DNA of 64,000 nt from NCBI GenBank assembly GCA_963965975.1, contig OZ014415.1, positions 4,097,001 to 4,161,000 of the forward strand, given 5' to 3'. Each line of letters starts with the position of its first letter. Position 1 is the first letter of the stretch. The notes under the pieces were generated by a model, which was not told where the DNA came from, did no database searches, and worked only from the letters and a program-made list of their open reading frames with translations. Both the position numbers and the translations under genes were made by a program. The stretch comes from Xestospongia bergquistia. Its lineage: Eukaryota; Porifera; Demospongiae; Haplosclerida; Petrosiidae. Of this stretch, positions 34,801 through 50,261 are shown one piece after another.

Positions 34801-37800
34801 TAAAGAATGTTGACTTCTGTGGCTTCAGCATCATCAGCATTTTGTATCATTTCTTTAATAATAGTCAGACCATCTTTGTATTCACTCAAGATATTACTAA
34901 GACGAGTGATCAGAGGTTCGTGTTGACCTGCATCTTCAAATACATCCTCTGTGATATCAAGATGATCACTGAGAGGACTTAGACCAAGTTGTGGAGCAAG
35001 ATGAGATACTCTATCATGAACTAACATATGCGCTTTGTCAGAATTCATAGCAATGTTAACAAGCATTTCATTATCTGTGTACGAAACCACCTCAACTGGT
35101 TGAAGCTGTGGATACAGTGAGTTACTCTGTACTGGTACTAATACATCACCATCATTCATTCTTGATGAATCATCTACTACCCAGTCTAATATTGCCTTTA
35201 CTAATGACCATGCTTCTTCTGTACTAATTTGACATGGTCTATCTTTAATAGATTGGAGTACAGAAAGTACATCATCAGTATTAATTTGTTGTCGCATTCC
35301 ACATTTTGAAAAAACTTTGTTAAATTTCTGTAATCTACTAGGCAATACAAAGACAAAAGGTTTTAGTATTTGTCTGAAGCTGGAGTTACCTTCAATAGCT
35401 ACCATTCTAGAGCTGATGAATGTTGATTCACTCTCCATCCATACCCAATTCTCTATATCATCAAAGGTCTCCTTGTCACAACAATGTATGTTATCTCCAA
35501 GGTAACTGTAGGTCTGGTATGATAACTGATCTAATACATCAGACTCTATTTCATCCTCATTCTCAATAATCTCTTTAAAATGAGCTACAACTGCATCTAC
35601 CAGAGTTTCTGGAGAACTACCAAGACATTGAGCAATTTGAGATGGTACATTTTCTACAAAAATAGCTTGTGAGCCTGCTATCATTGGCAGTTGTGATGAG
35701 CATATGTTTTGTGATAAGACTACTAATGGACTGTATCTAGGTGATGCTAAGTTCGGACTACATAAAGAGCCCTTCCACTTTAAGCAAGTAGGATAGCATT
35801 CAGGAGGATTACTAACTATTGGCAACCAGCAATAACTTTGAGCTTGAAGTAATAAAGCTGTTTGTAAATCTTTATGTAATGTAGTACTAACCACTCTTTC
35901 ATTGAGGACATTTGGATACATATTGAGATAGCAAAAAACTGCTACTACTCTAGTAAAGTTTACTTCATTAGATGCAGCTAAATCCATTTCTGAATACACC
36001 TGAATACTTTTTATAATCTGTAATATGTCTGTCCCTGTGACAGATGTAATAGACTTTAAACCACACTGTCTAAAGATATGGAGGAATGAAGAAAGTTCTG
36101 GTCCAGGAAATATTGGTTGATTTCTGAACAACCGTTTCAACATAGCATCTTGTGGATCAAAAAGATTACATGGAGCTTGAAGTACTGTTGATGAAGAGAC
36201 TGGTATAAATGGTAAAGATGATAAGGCATTTTTGAATGGTTCAAATAACTTAGGATACTTCCTTTTCAAGCTATCAAAGTTATCAAGTATGCTTATCATA
36301 AAAGGGACAATATTACTACTCTTGAACTGTCCACTTTTGATTTGACAAAAGCAAACTTTCAGAAGATAATCTATTTTATTTATGAAAGTAACATGCTTAG
36401 ATTGAGAAAGTTTCAATATCATATTCATGTCATTGTCATATCTACTGATTACAAGAGGAGTGTTTGAAAGTAAGTCTCTTCTCAAATCAAATGACTCACT
36501 CTCTGCAATAGCTTTATTTTTATAGTACGGTGTCTTAATAGAGTTAATAGAGTGACAAACTCCTGTGTCTTGAATGACAGTAAATATTGGTAATGTACAG
36601 ACTGTATTAACTCTAGCTACTGTGGAAAATGTGCTAGATGATAAAAAAGCTTGTAAAGCTTTAGCTTCTTCATTGGACAACTTAATATTTCTTAAACTAA
36701 ACCCACGCATTGCATCTAGTACTTCATCTTGATTAAACTGGTAGAGATGTTTTCCTAGATGCTGATGAATCAAATAGGGAACGGTTTGAGCATTAGCTAG
36801 TTTGATACCACACTTCTCCAAAGCTCCTGTTAATTTTGAAGACAAAAGAGAATTAGGAGAAACATACACTACACCACCTTGTTTAGCTAAAGGCATTACT
36901 ATGGAGAGGCCTGAGGAAAGTTTTATTGGCACTATTTGCTGTTGACAGAAAACATGCAATTCTTTATCATAAAGCCATTGCCAGAAATGTTTAAGTTGTT
37001 CATCTGGCCAAAATACAGGATTTGACAATGGCAAAAGCTTTGCTATTTCCGGAACACCCAATATTTTGAGCTGTGTTTGGCCACTTCTAGCAACCAACAG
37101 CAGATTGGAATGAGTAGTTGGATTATCAGAATAAGCACTGACTAGCATATGCTCTAAACCAGGTAGAAGAGTATGAGGAACAGTCTCACTGCAAATATAT
37201 GTGGTGGTAGTACTATATTGGGAACAGCCGATTTGTGTAAACTGTACAAAGTCCCCACTGAGTAATGGAAGCAATTTGAGACCAGATAGGTCGTTGTACT
37301 TGCGGTCACTAAGGCAGTAATCGAGAATATCAAGTTTTGCATTGTTAGGCATATAATCATAGGCACTAGGACTATTTTTAAGTATTGCCCTTAATCTACA
37401 TGGACTAAGAACATTTTTATTTTGATTAAAATATAGTTTCAAAGCCATCCATTGGTTACGATCTACTTCAACAAGTTTTACATGGCAATTCAACACACAT
37501 TGCTTGACTGGTTGTGAAACTACTTTGTTCTCAACTACAAATAATGATTCACTAATATTAATCCATTGTCCTCCAGCAATTGGAGTGTACACTACTTGAC
37601 TACTATGTAGAAGGTGCTTATAAAAAGGCTCTAAAAAATCCAACCAACTTGTACCTTTAACACAATCTACATCTGGCCAACATTGGTATACAGCAATATA
37701 ATTACTAGGGTACAGTTGTATTAACAGTGATATTAGCTGTGCGTAACAAGAAGGCAAACACTTTTTTACTAACAGCTTGTTCCAAGTACTTTCTTCATCG

Positions 37801-39320
37801 TCTTTCCTTTCTTGTGCTTCCCATTTGAGAGATCGACGATTACTACTGACAGCAAAAGTTCCATTAATGTGAACATTAAATGGAGCTTTGTCTTCAACTG
37901 GTAAAGGAAGGACACAAAATATACGACCACTACAACATGGTGTAGTACTGACTTCAAAAGCTGTTCCTACCCAGGGCAAAACATGATGCTTCTCTGCTAA
38001 TTGCATTACCTCTGTGTCCTCACTACCAACCTGATTAACTACTATCCATTCATGTTTACTGTAACTACTATCATCATGTACTTCAATATTGAAGTGATCG
38101 GTACTTTTAATAACTTTACACACACTACTCAGAGAATCAATTGTAAAAGTAGATTGTACATCACTGAGTAACTGATGTTGCTGAGTTATGTGTTGAAGAT
38201 AGGTATCAGTATCAACGCTTACTTTAAACACTGACTTAAAAGTGTTATCGACAGAAATGTCTATCACTTCAATGGAACAAACTGATCGAAGAAAAAGTAA
38301 TATGTATTTTGCTTCAGCCTTAAGAGATTCTAGTAGTACTTGAAGCTTTGGTATAGTAAAGAGTTCTTCAGAAAGCTTTGTTGGTTGATTTCGAAGTGGA
38401 AATCTTAAAAGCGTCTGTCCATGAAAGGGTTCTGAAAAACCGCAGATATCTTTATAAGGAGCTAGTGTTTCAGGATGACTTGCTAATAGATTTTTTAAGT
38501 AAAAGCCTTTACCAGACTCACCCTTCCATATGTGTTCTTGTGGCTCTAGGAATCCACAGTAGTCCTCACTAACAATTACTGGAAGATCTGAATGCAAATT
38601 AAAGATATTCATGAACTATAAATTTACTGGAACTTCCTGTCATGAATCTTATTATATTTCCATGTACTTACCAGTAATGTGATAGACAGAGTTGAATCCA
38701 ATTCCAAACTTTCCTACTTTGTGTGGATTCTTAGCTTTACCACTCTGGTGTAGACTTTGTATACTATCCCAGTCTTCTTTCTTAAAAGGTGCATTATTAA
38801 AAGACATTAAAGCTGGACCACAAAACCGAGATAGTTCAACATGTTTCTCAGTATCTGTCACTAGTCCAGGTGGGAGGGTCTGTAACAGTCGACAGTCCAA
38901 GAAGAATATGACCTCAGTAGCTCCAGCATCATCAGCATTTTGAATAACTTCCTGTAACAGTTTAGAGACATCATGATAATCCACTTTTTGGGGAATTAGA
39001 CTATGTTTGTCTTGGCCATATTAAACACTCAGTTATTGGCATGCTAACAGAAAGTTATTTAGGCATTCATATTTACTCAGTTATAGTATATAAAATATAT
39101 GTACACTGTAGATCTATAGACTTAGTTAGCTCTAATGGGGGATTATTATACTTTTTTTATTATACCATGGTCAACGTACTTATCTAGATAATAATAATGT
39201 ATCTACCCTGAATACCTTAAATATTTGTCCACTGGGATACTCTTTCAGAATATTTTTAATCATCTGGTACAGTGGAGGCGTCTTCTGCCCGAATGATTCT
39301 CCCTGCAGCGAATTAGCCAT
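25878..39320 (-). CDS. SACS: Sacsin-like giant co-chaperone (three SIRPT repeats, DnaJ, HEPN)
   Basis: Three exons on the minus strand: 39320-39216, 38951-38672 and 38587-25878. Introns are 264 and 84 nt with GT-AG ends (AAG|GTATTC...TTACAG|GAA and ACTG|GTAAGT...ATTCAG|AT). Joined they give 4364 residues without a break; the start ATG at 39320 leads into FGQKTPP. Residues about 10-130 begin the first SIRPT repeat (ILKEYPSGQIFK|EVIQNADDAG, then GKFGIGFNSVYHITD). The second begins near 1355 (MIQNADDAEATEV, KFGVGFCSVYHITD) and the third near 2360 (LLQNADDAKATKM, QFGIGFNVVYHVTD); each has the Hsp90-like GHKL ATP-site pattern. A DnaJ domain with an intact HPD lies near 4127 and a HEPN domain fills about 4224-4364 with ETRFPNRYP. 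Vertebrate sacsin (about 4580 residues) has this order plus an N-terminal ubiquitin-like domain, absent here. The family works with Hsp70 in cytoplasmic protein and filament quality control. Not a transposon product; intact. Confidence 0.95.
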
Positions 39321-40029
39321 GGCGAATAACTAAATACACTATCGTTCAAACTACACTATCAGTATCAACTAAACGACTAATAACGAGACCACAATAACGT
39401 GTGGTTATTAAAGTACGTAGGCTGAACTGTATACATAGCTATATATACATACAAGTAACGCTTTGTTTTGACTAAAAATTCTGTTGTAGAATTCCTTTCA
39501 AGGTAATATCTACTCTATTCTATTAACATTCATATCTGCGTGCTATGGCTACGTGACTCAAACCAACCAGTATCATGGATACTATCAGAGTATGTCAAGC
39601 AAGACTTCTCTGTGCCTGAAAGAAAAGCAGTAAGGCAGTCAATGTATTAAACCAACTAACTCTTAAAATTTGCTGACATAAGTTTCATTAACTTAAGGTA
39701 GTAACATAGCCACATATTTTAAAGACTAATAATATGATGTTAAACTTAGAAAGTCTATAAAGTGTACCAAAATGTTCAATTTTTTAAATTTAGAAATAAA
39801 ATTTTAAACTCTTAACAAAATGACATGGTTATTGTTACCAGGGTTAAACAAGAATGTGTGAAGTCACAATTATTGCAAGCTGTTTAGGTGCAAATTGAAC
39901 TCAACATGCAGTATTGTTGAACTGATATAATAGTACCTATAGCAGATCCCCAGTACCAGAGTTGTCTCTCCATATATGGTCAACCACCCACTCACGTGAC
40001 GGTGCTAGTAGTGAAGCCACACCTTCTCT
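39321..40029. promoter_or_regulatory. Upstream region of the sacsin-like gene
   Basis: The minus-strand promoter must lie here. No classical TATA box or binding site stands out. The region also separates the gene from the divergent M20 peptidase pseudogene. Confidence 0.4.
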
Positions 40030-41487
40030 ATGATGGATTTACCTATTTGACAACTTTCTTTCTGAATGGCCTAAAATCGAAGAGAAAGCTGTTGCTCTTT
40101 TGCAAAAGTTGATACAGACTGATACCCAGAACTTTGGAGAAGAGTGCACAGAAATCAAAGCCGTCCAGATCATTAAGGATCTTTTCCAAGATGCTGGAAT
40201 CCCTTATGAAATTATTGAACCAAAGTCTGGTCGAGGAAACATCGTTGCCCGTCTGAAAGGAGATGATAGCGCTGTCAAGGTGCTTTGTGTTTGAGTGGTC
40301 ATTTAGATACAGTAAGGGCACCAAGTGACAACTGGGAGGAATCAGGCTGGAAGCATGATCCATATGGTGGAGTTGTTGATGAAGAGGATGGATGTTTGTA
40401 CGGAAGAAGAGCTATTGATATGAAACACATGGTGGCCATGTCTGTCATTTTGATGTGCTTAATAAAAAAAGGGTATTGTTTTATCTCATGATCTTATATT
40501 AGCAGCTATTGCTGATGAGGAGCGTGCTGATTCTACATATGGTGTAAAATACCTCATTGAGAACAGACCAGAATTGATTGAAGGTGATGTTGTCATAACA
40601 GAACTTAGTGGTGTCTCATTTTATGTTGAAGATAGAGAAGTTTTCTCTGTTATGGTTGGAGAAAAAGGCATGGCTAAAACTGAAGTCACTGCCAAGGGAC
40701 CTGGTGGTCATGGATCATTATATCACAAGGATAATCCAATAGCTCGAGTGGGTGATGTTGCCAGTACATTATCAAAGAGTCGTTTACCACTTCGTGTTGA
40801 TCCAGCTGGTAGAGGTACAGTTGAAAGTATAGCTAGTCAAGTATCTTTTGTTAAAGGGACTTGTGTTGTGGCAGCTATTATCTTCTTGCTTATCTGATTA
40901 TATTGCTGATTATGTGGTTAATAGTGAGCAGAGACAAGCATTCCTCCCGTCATTGCACAATACAGCTAATGCTACTGTTATTGGAGGAGGGAACCAACCT
41001 AACCAAATTCCAACTGGATCATGGGTCCTTATTGATAGTTGTATTCTTCCAGGTTGCACAATTGAAGATATTCAGCTGGATATTTATTCTATCTGTTCTT
41101 GGACCTGAAAAGTTTGAATTGCACACTAATTCTGATGGTGAAGAGGTACCCCCTGAACTCCATATGGAAGCACTGACATATCGTTATTCATACAATCAGG
41201 AACCCCAAATCACCAGATATAATGTCAGTTCTAAACGTAATAAGCCAGGCTATAGCTGAAAGGGCTGATGGGGCATCCATTATCACCAATCTTCTCCCTG
41301 GTGGGACAGATCAACTAAAACCCCAACATGTTTAGGGTTTACTCCTATTCGTTTGCCACCTGATATGAAGTTTACTGCATTATTTCATGGTGTTAATGAG
41401 CGTATTCCACTAGAAGGTTTCAAGTGGGGACTCTGGACATTAGCTGATGTTGCTGCCCTTCTTTGTTCAGCTAAAATATCATTGTAG
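40030..41487 (+). pseudogene. M20-family metallopeptidase, intronless and frame-broken
   Basis: The blocks appear in family order: ALLQKLIQTDTQNFGEE, SGHLDTVRAP (metal-binding His and Asp), GGVVDEEDGCLYGRRAIDMK (second metal Asp), IADEERADS (catalytic Glu), the dimerisation domain with GPGGHGSLYH, and a C-terminal HGVNERIPLEG with the last metal-binding His before the stop at 41487. M20 enzymes hydrolyse dipeptides or N-acyl amino acids with two zinc ions. Length fits a whole enzyme (about 480 residues), no introns are visible, and at least five frame changes occur: near 40045, 40290, 40480, 40860 and 41270. It is either a retrocopy or an acquired bacterial-type gene that decayed. The C-terminal wording looks more like bacterial M20 enzymes than carnosine dipeptidases, but that is only an impression. 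The flanking sacsin-like exon is clean over 12.7 kb, so sequencing error is a less likely cause. Confidence 0.8.
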
Positions 41488-41721
41488 TGTTTATCACACT
41501 GTTGGCTTGTATTTGGTAAACTTACTATTACATAATTATATATATTAACAATTTATGGCATCCCCCTTTATCATTGTTTATGTCTTTCATTTTAAAAATT
41601 ATAAGATCACTACAAATAATCAACTCAAACTAAACTTGTTTTTAAAACTTTTTGCCAAAAATAGTGAACACAAGCAAAACTGAAGCATATTACGTACAAC
41701 ACCAAAAACAATTGTAGGTTA

Positions 41722-43160
41722 TTATTGAAGTACATAATAAATATCAGAAGAGATAAGGATATACCCTTCACCAAATTGTAATTTAGGATTTATGAAAGAC
41801 ACTCCATCCACTAGTGGAACAGCAATACCTTTTGCTCCAAAGTAATTAAAAGCCTTTATGACAAAAAGGTCAACAAGGTAGTTTACAGCCTTGTTAAGGT
41901 GTTCAACAGAAAAGGAACCAACATTACTGGATGTCACATCAAGTTGAACTTGAGAAGAGTAACATTACCACTGACAATTTGATCTACACTTTTGGAATAA
42001 ATCCAAAAAATATATTTGTAGCCACTGAGAGACCAAGTGTGAATACAGGCTGTAACTCATTGTTTGGAAGAATAACTTGAACAATAATTTCACCTACTGC
42101 AGTAAGATTTGCACTCCCAGGGTTAATTTATAAATGCGTGGCTTAGTTGTACGAATACCAGGTTCAATGCCCATATTTGGATATTTATTGTAGAGTTCCG
42201 GGATAATGTCCTTAAATGAAGCAGTGTTTAACTTTATTGGTAATTCCTTTGGAGCCATATCTGGTGTGATGTTATAAACAAAAAAGCCTACATTGTGATA
42301 GACCAAGCCAGCTGTATTAGCAATATATTCTGTTAACCAAACATATATCATTTGGTTAGTACTGTTGATGTCCGGAAGAACAGGTGGAGAAAAAGGAGCA
42401 TCTGTAGGATCAACAACAGACTCAAATTCACCTTTGTGAGACATAGCAACATAGTTTGTAGTATAAATGGGGTCCTTTACAAGTGCATAGTTGATTTCTG
42501 CAATCAACTATGCAATCTTCACTGTTACTGGCAGAGACTCTAATGCTTTGTTACCTTGATTGTTATACCTTCCATGCATATGACACCTTTACAAAATGTT
42601 AGCTCAAAATGTTTCGAGAGCAGCTTGTCAAAGCCAGTTATTTTATCAACCACTTTGTACACTCAACTAGAACCACCATGAAAACTAACATGAACATTAG
42701 AAATGGTGGCTGAACAGCTTGAAGTTGTTACTATAGCATGACCTTTGGTATCTTTGCCAACAAGAAAGCTCACAGCAAAAGAAATACCACTAAATGTGAC
42801 AGAAGCATCACAACTAGCACTAATATGTGTGAAATCATGACCATCATCAATGTGGATGTGTCCTGCTAGTTTGGATGTCACTCCTGAAGCTTTTAGAGTG
42901 AGTCCATTTCTAGCATAAGTAAGACCAGATACTGGGATATCTAGACTTTCAATATGCAGTTTAGACAATGTCCAATGAAATGTGATATGCCCAATACCAT
43001 AGTGAAGTTTGACATGACCAGATATATCAGGCACCTTCAAAGATTTAGAGATTCCTCAAGAAGCTTGATCCCAACTTGCTGAATGTAATTTAGTCCTAGG
43101 ATTTTCTCTACAATATATTGGCAAAAAAGGACCACAAAACAACAAATTTAGCTTGCCCAT
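41722..43160 (-). pseudogene. BPI/LBP-family lipid-binding protein, intronless and frame-broken
   Basis: A possible start at 43160 gives MGKLNLLFCGPFLPI, a worn signal peptide. Next come LGLNYIQQVGIKLLEES and KVPDISGHVKLHYGIGHITF, the start of the N-terminal BPI barrel, and SATISNVHVSFHGGS; then the C-terminal barrel (PVLPDINSTNQMIYVWL, NTASFKDIIPELYNKYPNMG) and the closing VGSFSVEHLNKAVNYLV, INPKLQFGEGYILISSDI. In BPI/LBP proteins, two such barrels bind lipopolysaccharide or other lipids outside the cell. About 480 codons span one stretch without visible introns but with at least four frame changes. This suggests a retrocopy; an intronless gene in decay is possible. It lies tail to tail with the M20 pseudogene, 234 bp apart. 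Confidence 0.8.
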
Positions 43161-45559
43161 ATTTCAAAATATGACGGCTTCTTGTCAGAGCTGTTGTTTA
43201 ATAATGCTACATACGGGTCTTTTACATCCTAACTAAATATTGCTATTGATGACATTGCCAAACGCACAACAGTCTAAACCTAACAATAGAATGTAAGATG
43301 CTATTTATAGAGTAGCAGTAATTTTAAGCGGATTTCTTGTCTCACTCTTACTAGCTATGTTATGAATCAATGACGTTACCTCAGGGTCTAAATTGGATTC
43401 CATTCACCTAAAAAAAGAAAAATACTCATAGATATCACTTGATGAAAATAATGATATTTATGAAGAGTATAAAAAGTGTATGCTTTTAGTGTCAGTCAAA
43501 AGTCCTTTCTGGATGTCATAAGTGATCACATGAAGTAAATCTTGCTGATCTGTAACTTGTTAGTGTTTGTTTGTGATACATTAATGAAAGTGAAAGTCAC
43601 AAACCAGAAAGTTATGATAATTGACCATGTTGATAATTTTTACAAATATATATTAAAGTTGTTTATCATTACAATGATTGTACAAACCACTGTAATGAAA
43701 ACTGATTTGTGTGTAACTGTTAATACATAAATAACACAGTTTACGTTACTGTCAAAGATGTGGTATATAAAATTAAATTATGACCATTTGTACCATATGA
43801 TAAAAACTTACACACACACATATATATACATAGTATTTATGAAAATAAAGTTATTGTGCTTGATTTTCAGGTCTATCATATGAAATGATACATGAGTTAC
43901 CAAAAATAAATGACAAACACTTATAATCAATTTGGAAGATTAAAATGGATCTTCGTATTGTGAAAAACCTATGTCTGTTTGGAAATGGAAGTAATACAGA
44001 GCACAAAACAATAAACTAGCAATGGTCTTAACAAGGTTCAAAAGACAATTCAGCACTTTAATTGTGTAATTATTATTAATGTAACCATAATTGATAAGAA
44101 ATGTTAGTACTCTAAGTACCTGAGAGTAATAGCACTATGCTGTTCATCTTTAGCCCATTCCTTAATGTAAGGCTAGAGTAGGTATTCATTCTCATAAATT
44201 TTTATTTACTTTTTGTCCTGACAAGTATCTACAAACAGAGACTCTCATCTCTTCAATATTTTCTTGTGAATTAACTCATCAAATTCAAATTCAACAGACC
44301 TAAGAATGTCTGTTATCAAATTTAAATAATTCTGAAATCAAGTAAACACAGATGAAAAATGATAAGGCTTTTAGTTTGTATTTACATAAATGTACCAAAA
44401 GTTTCTAATCTCGTGTTCACAGCAGTGTAAGTATAAATCTCATGGCATAGAAAAAAATCTATCTAATGCCTCAATAGTATCAATATCAAAGCTACATAAC
44501 AAAACAATAATTGTAGAATTAAACGATAACTACAATTTGATTACTCATTTCAGAATTCTATGACATAGATGATTAATTATAAATGCTAATTTGAGGGTAT
44601 ATATATATACCATTGGTTTCCCAACCTAAAATTTATTAATAGGAGCATTTTTGAAATATAATACTTAACTTTGTAAGATGTTTCATAATTGATGCTTTAG
44701 CTAGATAACGTCTTCTTTTTCAGCTCCCATTAGCAACATAATTCTTCAGAGTCAGAAAGATACTGGAAATTGTCATTTTAAGCCCGTTATGACATTAAAA
44801 TAGTTTGCTAATGAATTGATAAACTGACTCTTCAGTTGTCACTGCAATGACATGTTGCAGTGCTATTTAACATCCACAACCTATATATACAAAAGATCAA
44901 AAATAAATAAATCATGCAGACTACCTCTACAAAGTATCAATTATATAATGTTTTGAGTATGATACAAATAGGGAATTAAGAAAAGGTCCTATCATAATGT
45001 TAGGACCATGAAGCAGAGTGCTTAGTTTTTACCCGAATTATTCATAACATGTTTGCATTGTAAGGCATTTTTTTCAGTGACTGTTGCATTGTTGCAACTA
45101 AGCCTTTCATTTCAAGTGTAATATAATAATAAAAAATAATAATAAAACTGCATCGCCAAAGTAGACAGTACCAACAATTCCTCGTGTGAATTATCATAAA
45201 TAAATGTCCGCGTGCATAAACAAGTATAAATTCAAGTTGTTGTTATTATAAATAATGAATTTATTACGTTCCAATTAATTAATTGTTATAATATTAATCA
45301 GCCAAAGTGAGTTCCACATAAGACTGTTGAATGCCAGCCTACAGAAAACAAAAATATGACAAATAATAACAAGACAAGAATTTTGTGAGAAAGATAGAGA
45401 TAGAAAGAGAGACAGACAGACAGAAAGAGAGACAAACACAGAGAGAGAGAGAGAGAGAGAGAGACAATGTTGATAGACATGCTGTACTTGGTCAAATAAA
45501 TGTGAAAATTCTTCATTTTCTCATTCATTAAGGAAGGCAAAAATTCATAAGGCCAATTT
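43161..45559. other. No gene seen; GA microsatellite
   Basis: AT-rich, with no exon I can support. A GA-rich simple repeat lies at 45396-45465; the serine/leucine-rich minus-strand frame over it is an artefact of the repeat. Confidence 0.5.
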
Positions 45560-46995
<1,436 letters not shown>

Positions 46996-46999
46996 TTCC

Positions 47000-49290
47000 T
47001 TTCTATCGTAAAGGACACATTCACATTATAAGTAATAATAGCAATATAAATGTGGAAACCAAACGCAATACAGTAAACAAAATGACAACACATTCGATAT
47101 GCTCAAAATTCACACAATGCTATATCTATAAAATGCTAAACATATAGGTAGAGGAACAGCTTAGCAAGAAGATTTAAGCATTATTAGTGATACCTAATGT
47201 CGTATCACATGTAGTCAGGGTTAACAAAAGTCATTGCTGATATTGGTTAAAAGATCTATGCATTTAATGTCATTTGTTGCAATAACATTGAAAATAATGC
47301 AAAAGTGGATACACATAAATTCCACTCAATCTAAAACAACCCCGTGAAGCTTAAAAACAATAACATCAATACAATAGGGGAAATAAAATAACAACATTCA
47401 ATTCAAAAGACTTAAAATTCATACTACATTATATCACACTTACCTGCTATTATATTTAAACAACACGTTCAGTTGACAAGTAAATCACAGGGACATAAAT
47501 GTGAAAACAAAACAATAGAGTAAACAAAATTAAAACAACGTATTCAATATAAGAATAAATAAATATATATATATATATATTGTAAAGGACACATTCACAT
47601 TATAAGTAATAACAGCAACATAAATGTGGAAACCAAATGTAATATCGTAAAAAAGTGACAACAACACATTGATATGCTCAGAATTCATACTCAGGCTAAA
47701 GATAGATAAAATGCCCAAAATAATACTACACCTAAAAATAAACCTAGAAAAAAACTTCAAGCATTATTAGTGATAGATACCCAATGTCATAGCAATCACA
47801 GTTAGGGTTAACAAATTTCATTTCTAATATTGGAAATCAGTAGTTACAGGATGAATGTATTTTAATGTCAGTTTTGATCTCACAACAAAATGACAACACA
47901 TTTGTTGCAATAACATATGAAAAAAATACAAAAGTGGATACACATAAATTCTAGATAAAAGACTTACAATTAATATTACATTATCTCACACTTACAACTC
48001 ATTCAGATGACAAGTAAACACAGGAATATAAATGTGAAAAACAAAACAATAGAGTAAACAAAATCACAACAACACATTAAATACACTTAGAATACATTAT
48101 ATCCCAAATTAAATACTCTTTTATTGTAAAAGACACATTCACATTAAAATAATAAATTATAAAATTAAAATTATATTACGCCTAAAAATAAACCTAGCAA
48201 AAAGCATCAAGCATTATTAGTGATAGATACCCAATGTCATAGCAATCACAGTTAAGGTTAACAAATTTCATTTCTAATATTGGAAATCAGCAGTTACAGG
48301 ATGAATGTATTTTAATGTCAGTTTTGATCATAGGTTGCACTAACAATTATAATTAATAAAATTGGAAAAATGGATAAATATAGAAAACATAGATACCACA
48401 TAATCCAAAACAATTATACTACATCTGTTCAACCTTTCTATGCAGGTATTAAAACCAATAATGTCAATAAAATAGGGTAAAAAAAAATAGCAGCATTCAA
48501 TATAAAAGACTTAGAATGACTACTACATTATATCACACTTACCTCCTTTAATATTTTAAACAACACATTCAGATGACAAGTAAACAAAGGAATATAAATG
48601 TGAAAAACAAAACAATAGAGTAAACAAAATCACAATAACACATTCAATATACTTAGAATACTTTATATCAAAATTACATCCTCTTATATTGTAAAGGACA
48701 TGTTCACATTATAAGTAATAATAGCAACATAAATGTGGAAACCAAATGCAATACTGTAAACAAAATGTCAACATATTCAATATGCTCAAAATTCATACTA
48801 AGCTATAGCTATAAAATGCTAAACATAATTATAGGTAGAGGAACAGCTTAGCAGAAGATTTATCCATTATTAATGATACCTAATGTCATATCACATGCAG
48901 TTAGTGTTAACAAAATTCATTGCTCATATTAGTTAAAGGATCTATGCACTTAATGTCGTTTGTTGCAATAACGTATGAAAATAATGCAAAAGTGAATACA
49001 CATAGATTTGACACAATCCAAAACAATTATACTACACCCTGTCAAGCTTCCTATGAAGGCATTAAAAAGCAATAACATCAATACAATAGGGTAAATAAAA
49101 TAACAACATTCAATTCAAAAGACTTAAAATTCATACTACATTTATCACACTTACCCACTATTACATTTAAACAACATGTTCAGATGACAAGTAATCACAG
49201 GGACATAAATGTCAAAACAAAACAATAGAGTAAACAAAATCAAAACAATATATTCAATATAAAAATTAAAAATAAAAAAATATTGTACAT
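47000..49290. repeat. Tandem array of a ~570-bp unit
   Basis: The marker TAAAGGACACATTCACATTA or close variants recur at about 47008, 47583, 48128 and 48700, a period of 545-576 bp. Two other markers recur in the same order: one around GCATTATTAGTGATA (47178, 47760, 48210, near 48867) and one around AACAATAGAGTAAACAAAAT (near 47511, 48045, 48615, 49225). Units vary by small indels. The left end abuts the His-rich exon of the zinc transporter, and later units contain a degenerate copy of the TACTTTATATCA border of that exon. Confidence 0.85.
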
Positions 49291-50261
49291 GTAAGTCATA
49301 TTGTACATGGAGGACTTGACGAAATTTATTACTAGTAAGCCTTTACTACTTAAAGAGATTTTTAAAGACTAATTCATGCAAGATGGATTAAAAGTATATA
49401 CAATGTAATATAACTAGGGACTGATAAACAAGATGCAAACAGAAAATTGGTACAATTTAGACCTATACTATTGACTAAACAGACCAACATCTGACATAAA
49501 TAGAACATGTTCACTTTATGTGCTTAGCATATCAGCTATCATCATCATTGTATTAACAAAGGGCTCTCTAATTATATTATTAACAAGTATAACCAACATC
49601 ATCTCTAACAATTATTGCATCTCATAAACTATAGGTCTATAACAATCTGTACAATAAAAAAGGTCAGTGTTTCAATTGGGAACTTGTTAACAATAACAAG
49701 AAGCATACTAGTTACAGAAATATACCACTGCTGGATTCATTATGGTATGACCTTTAAATTCTTTAATATTCTCTAGTTTTATAACAAGATGAAATCATGC
49801 TATCACCACTGTCATAAAACCAGCAAACAATCTCATGTATTTATTTAGTACCCAACGAGATACAAATTCTAGTAGCATGCATGACAATTGCTGTCCTATG
49901 TATGTACACAACAATTCTATTTGTAAACAATTTAAAATGAATAATTCAAAGCTAAACAAATAATGCTTCAATTCATGTCCATCGCTGCTATTTTGGTGTC
50001 TGCATCTCAAATGATTATTGAAAAATTTATGAAAAAGTGATGTCTGTACATCTGATGGTGTCTGATAGGAATAGGTATGAAAACTGATCAACACACATGT
50101 TATAAAAAGAAATGACGCTTTTTTCTAATATTGTGATGAGGTCTTTGCATCCTCTTTCTACTTTCAATATTCATATAAACACAAAAGTATAAAAAGTCAT
50201 GTCATATGAGAAAGTCAGTTATATTGACTTTCTCGTACAGCATGTGTGCATGAACACTTAC
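49291..50261. other. No gene seen
   Basis: AT-rich sequence between two blocks of the 570-bp repeat; no exon recognised. Confidence 0.45.

Noticed and set aside
38588-38612. Sacsin start at an ATG at 38612
   Set aside because: The first eight codons of that frame lie in an 84-nt intron; the splice acceptor at 38588 joins in phase with an upstream exon encoding the first ATP-site motifs.
38952-38984. Upstream extension of the second sacsin exon (frame reading DYHDVSKLLQ)
   Set aside because: A TTACAG acceptor at 38952 joins in phase to exon 1 and gives FK|EVIQNADD, matching the other two repeats; the extension would duplicate that helix.
47000-49290. CRISPR-like array
   Set aside because: The repeated unit is about 570 bp with no short repeat/spacer structure, in a eukaryotic genome.
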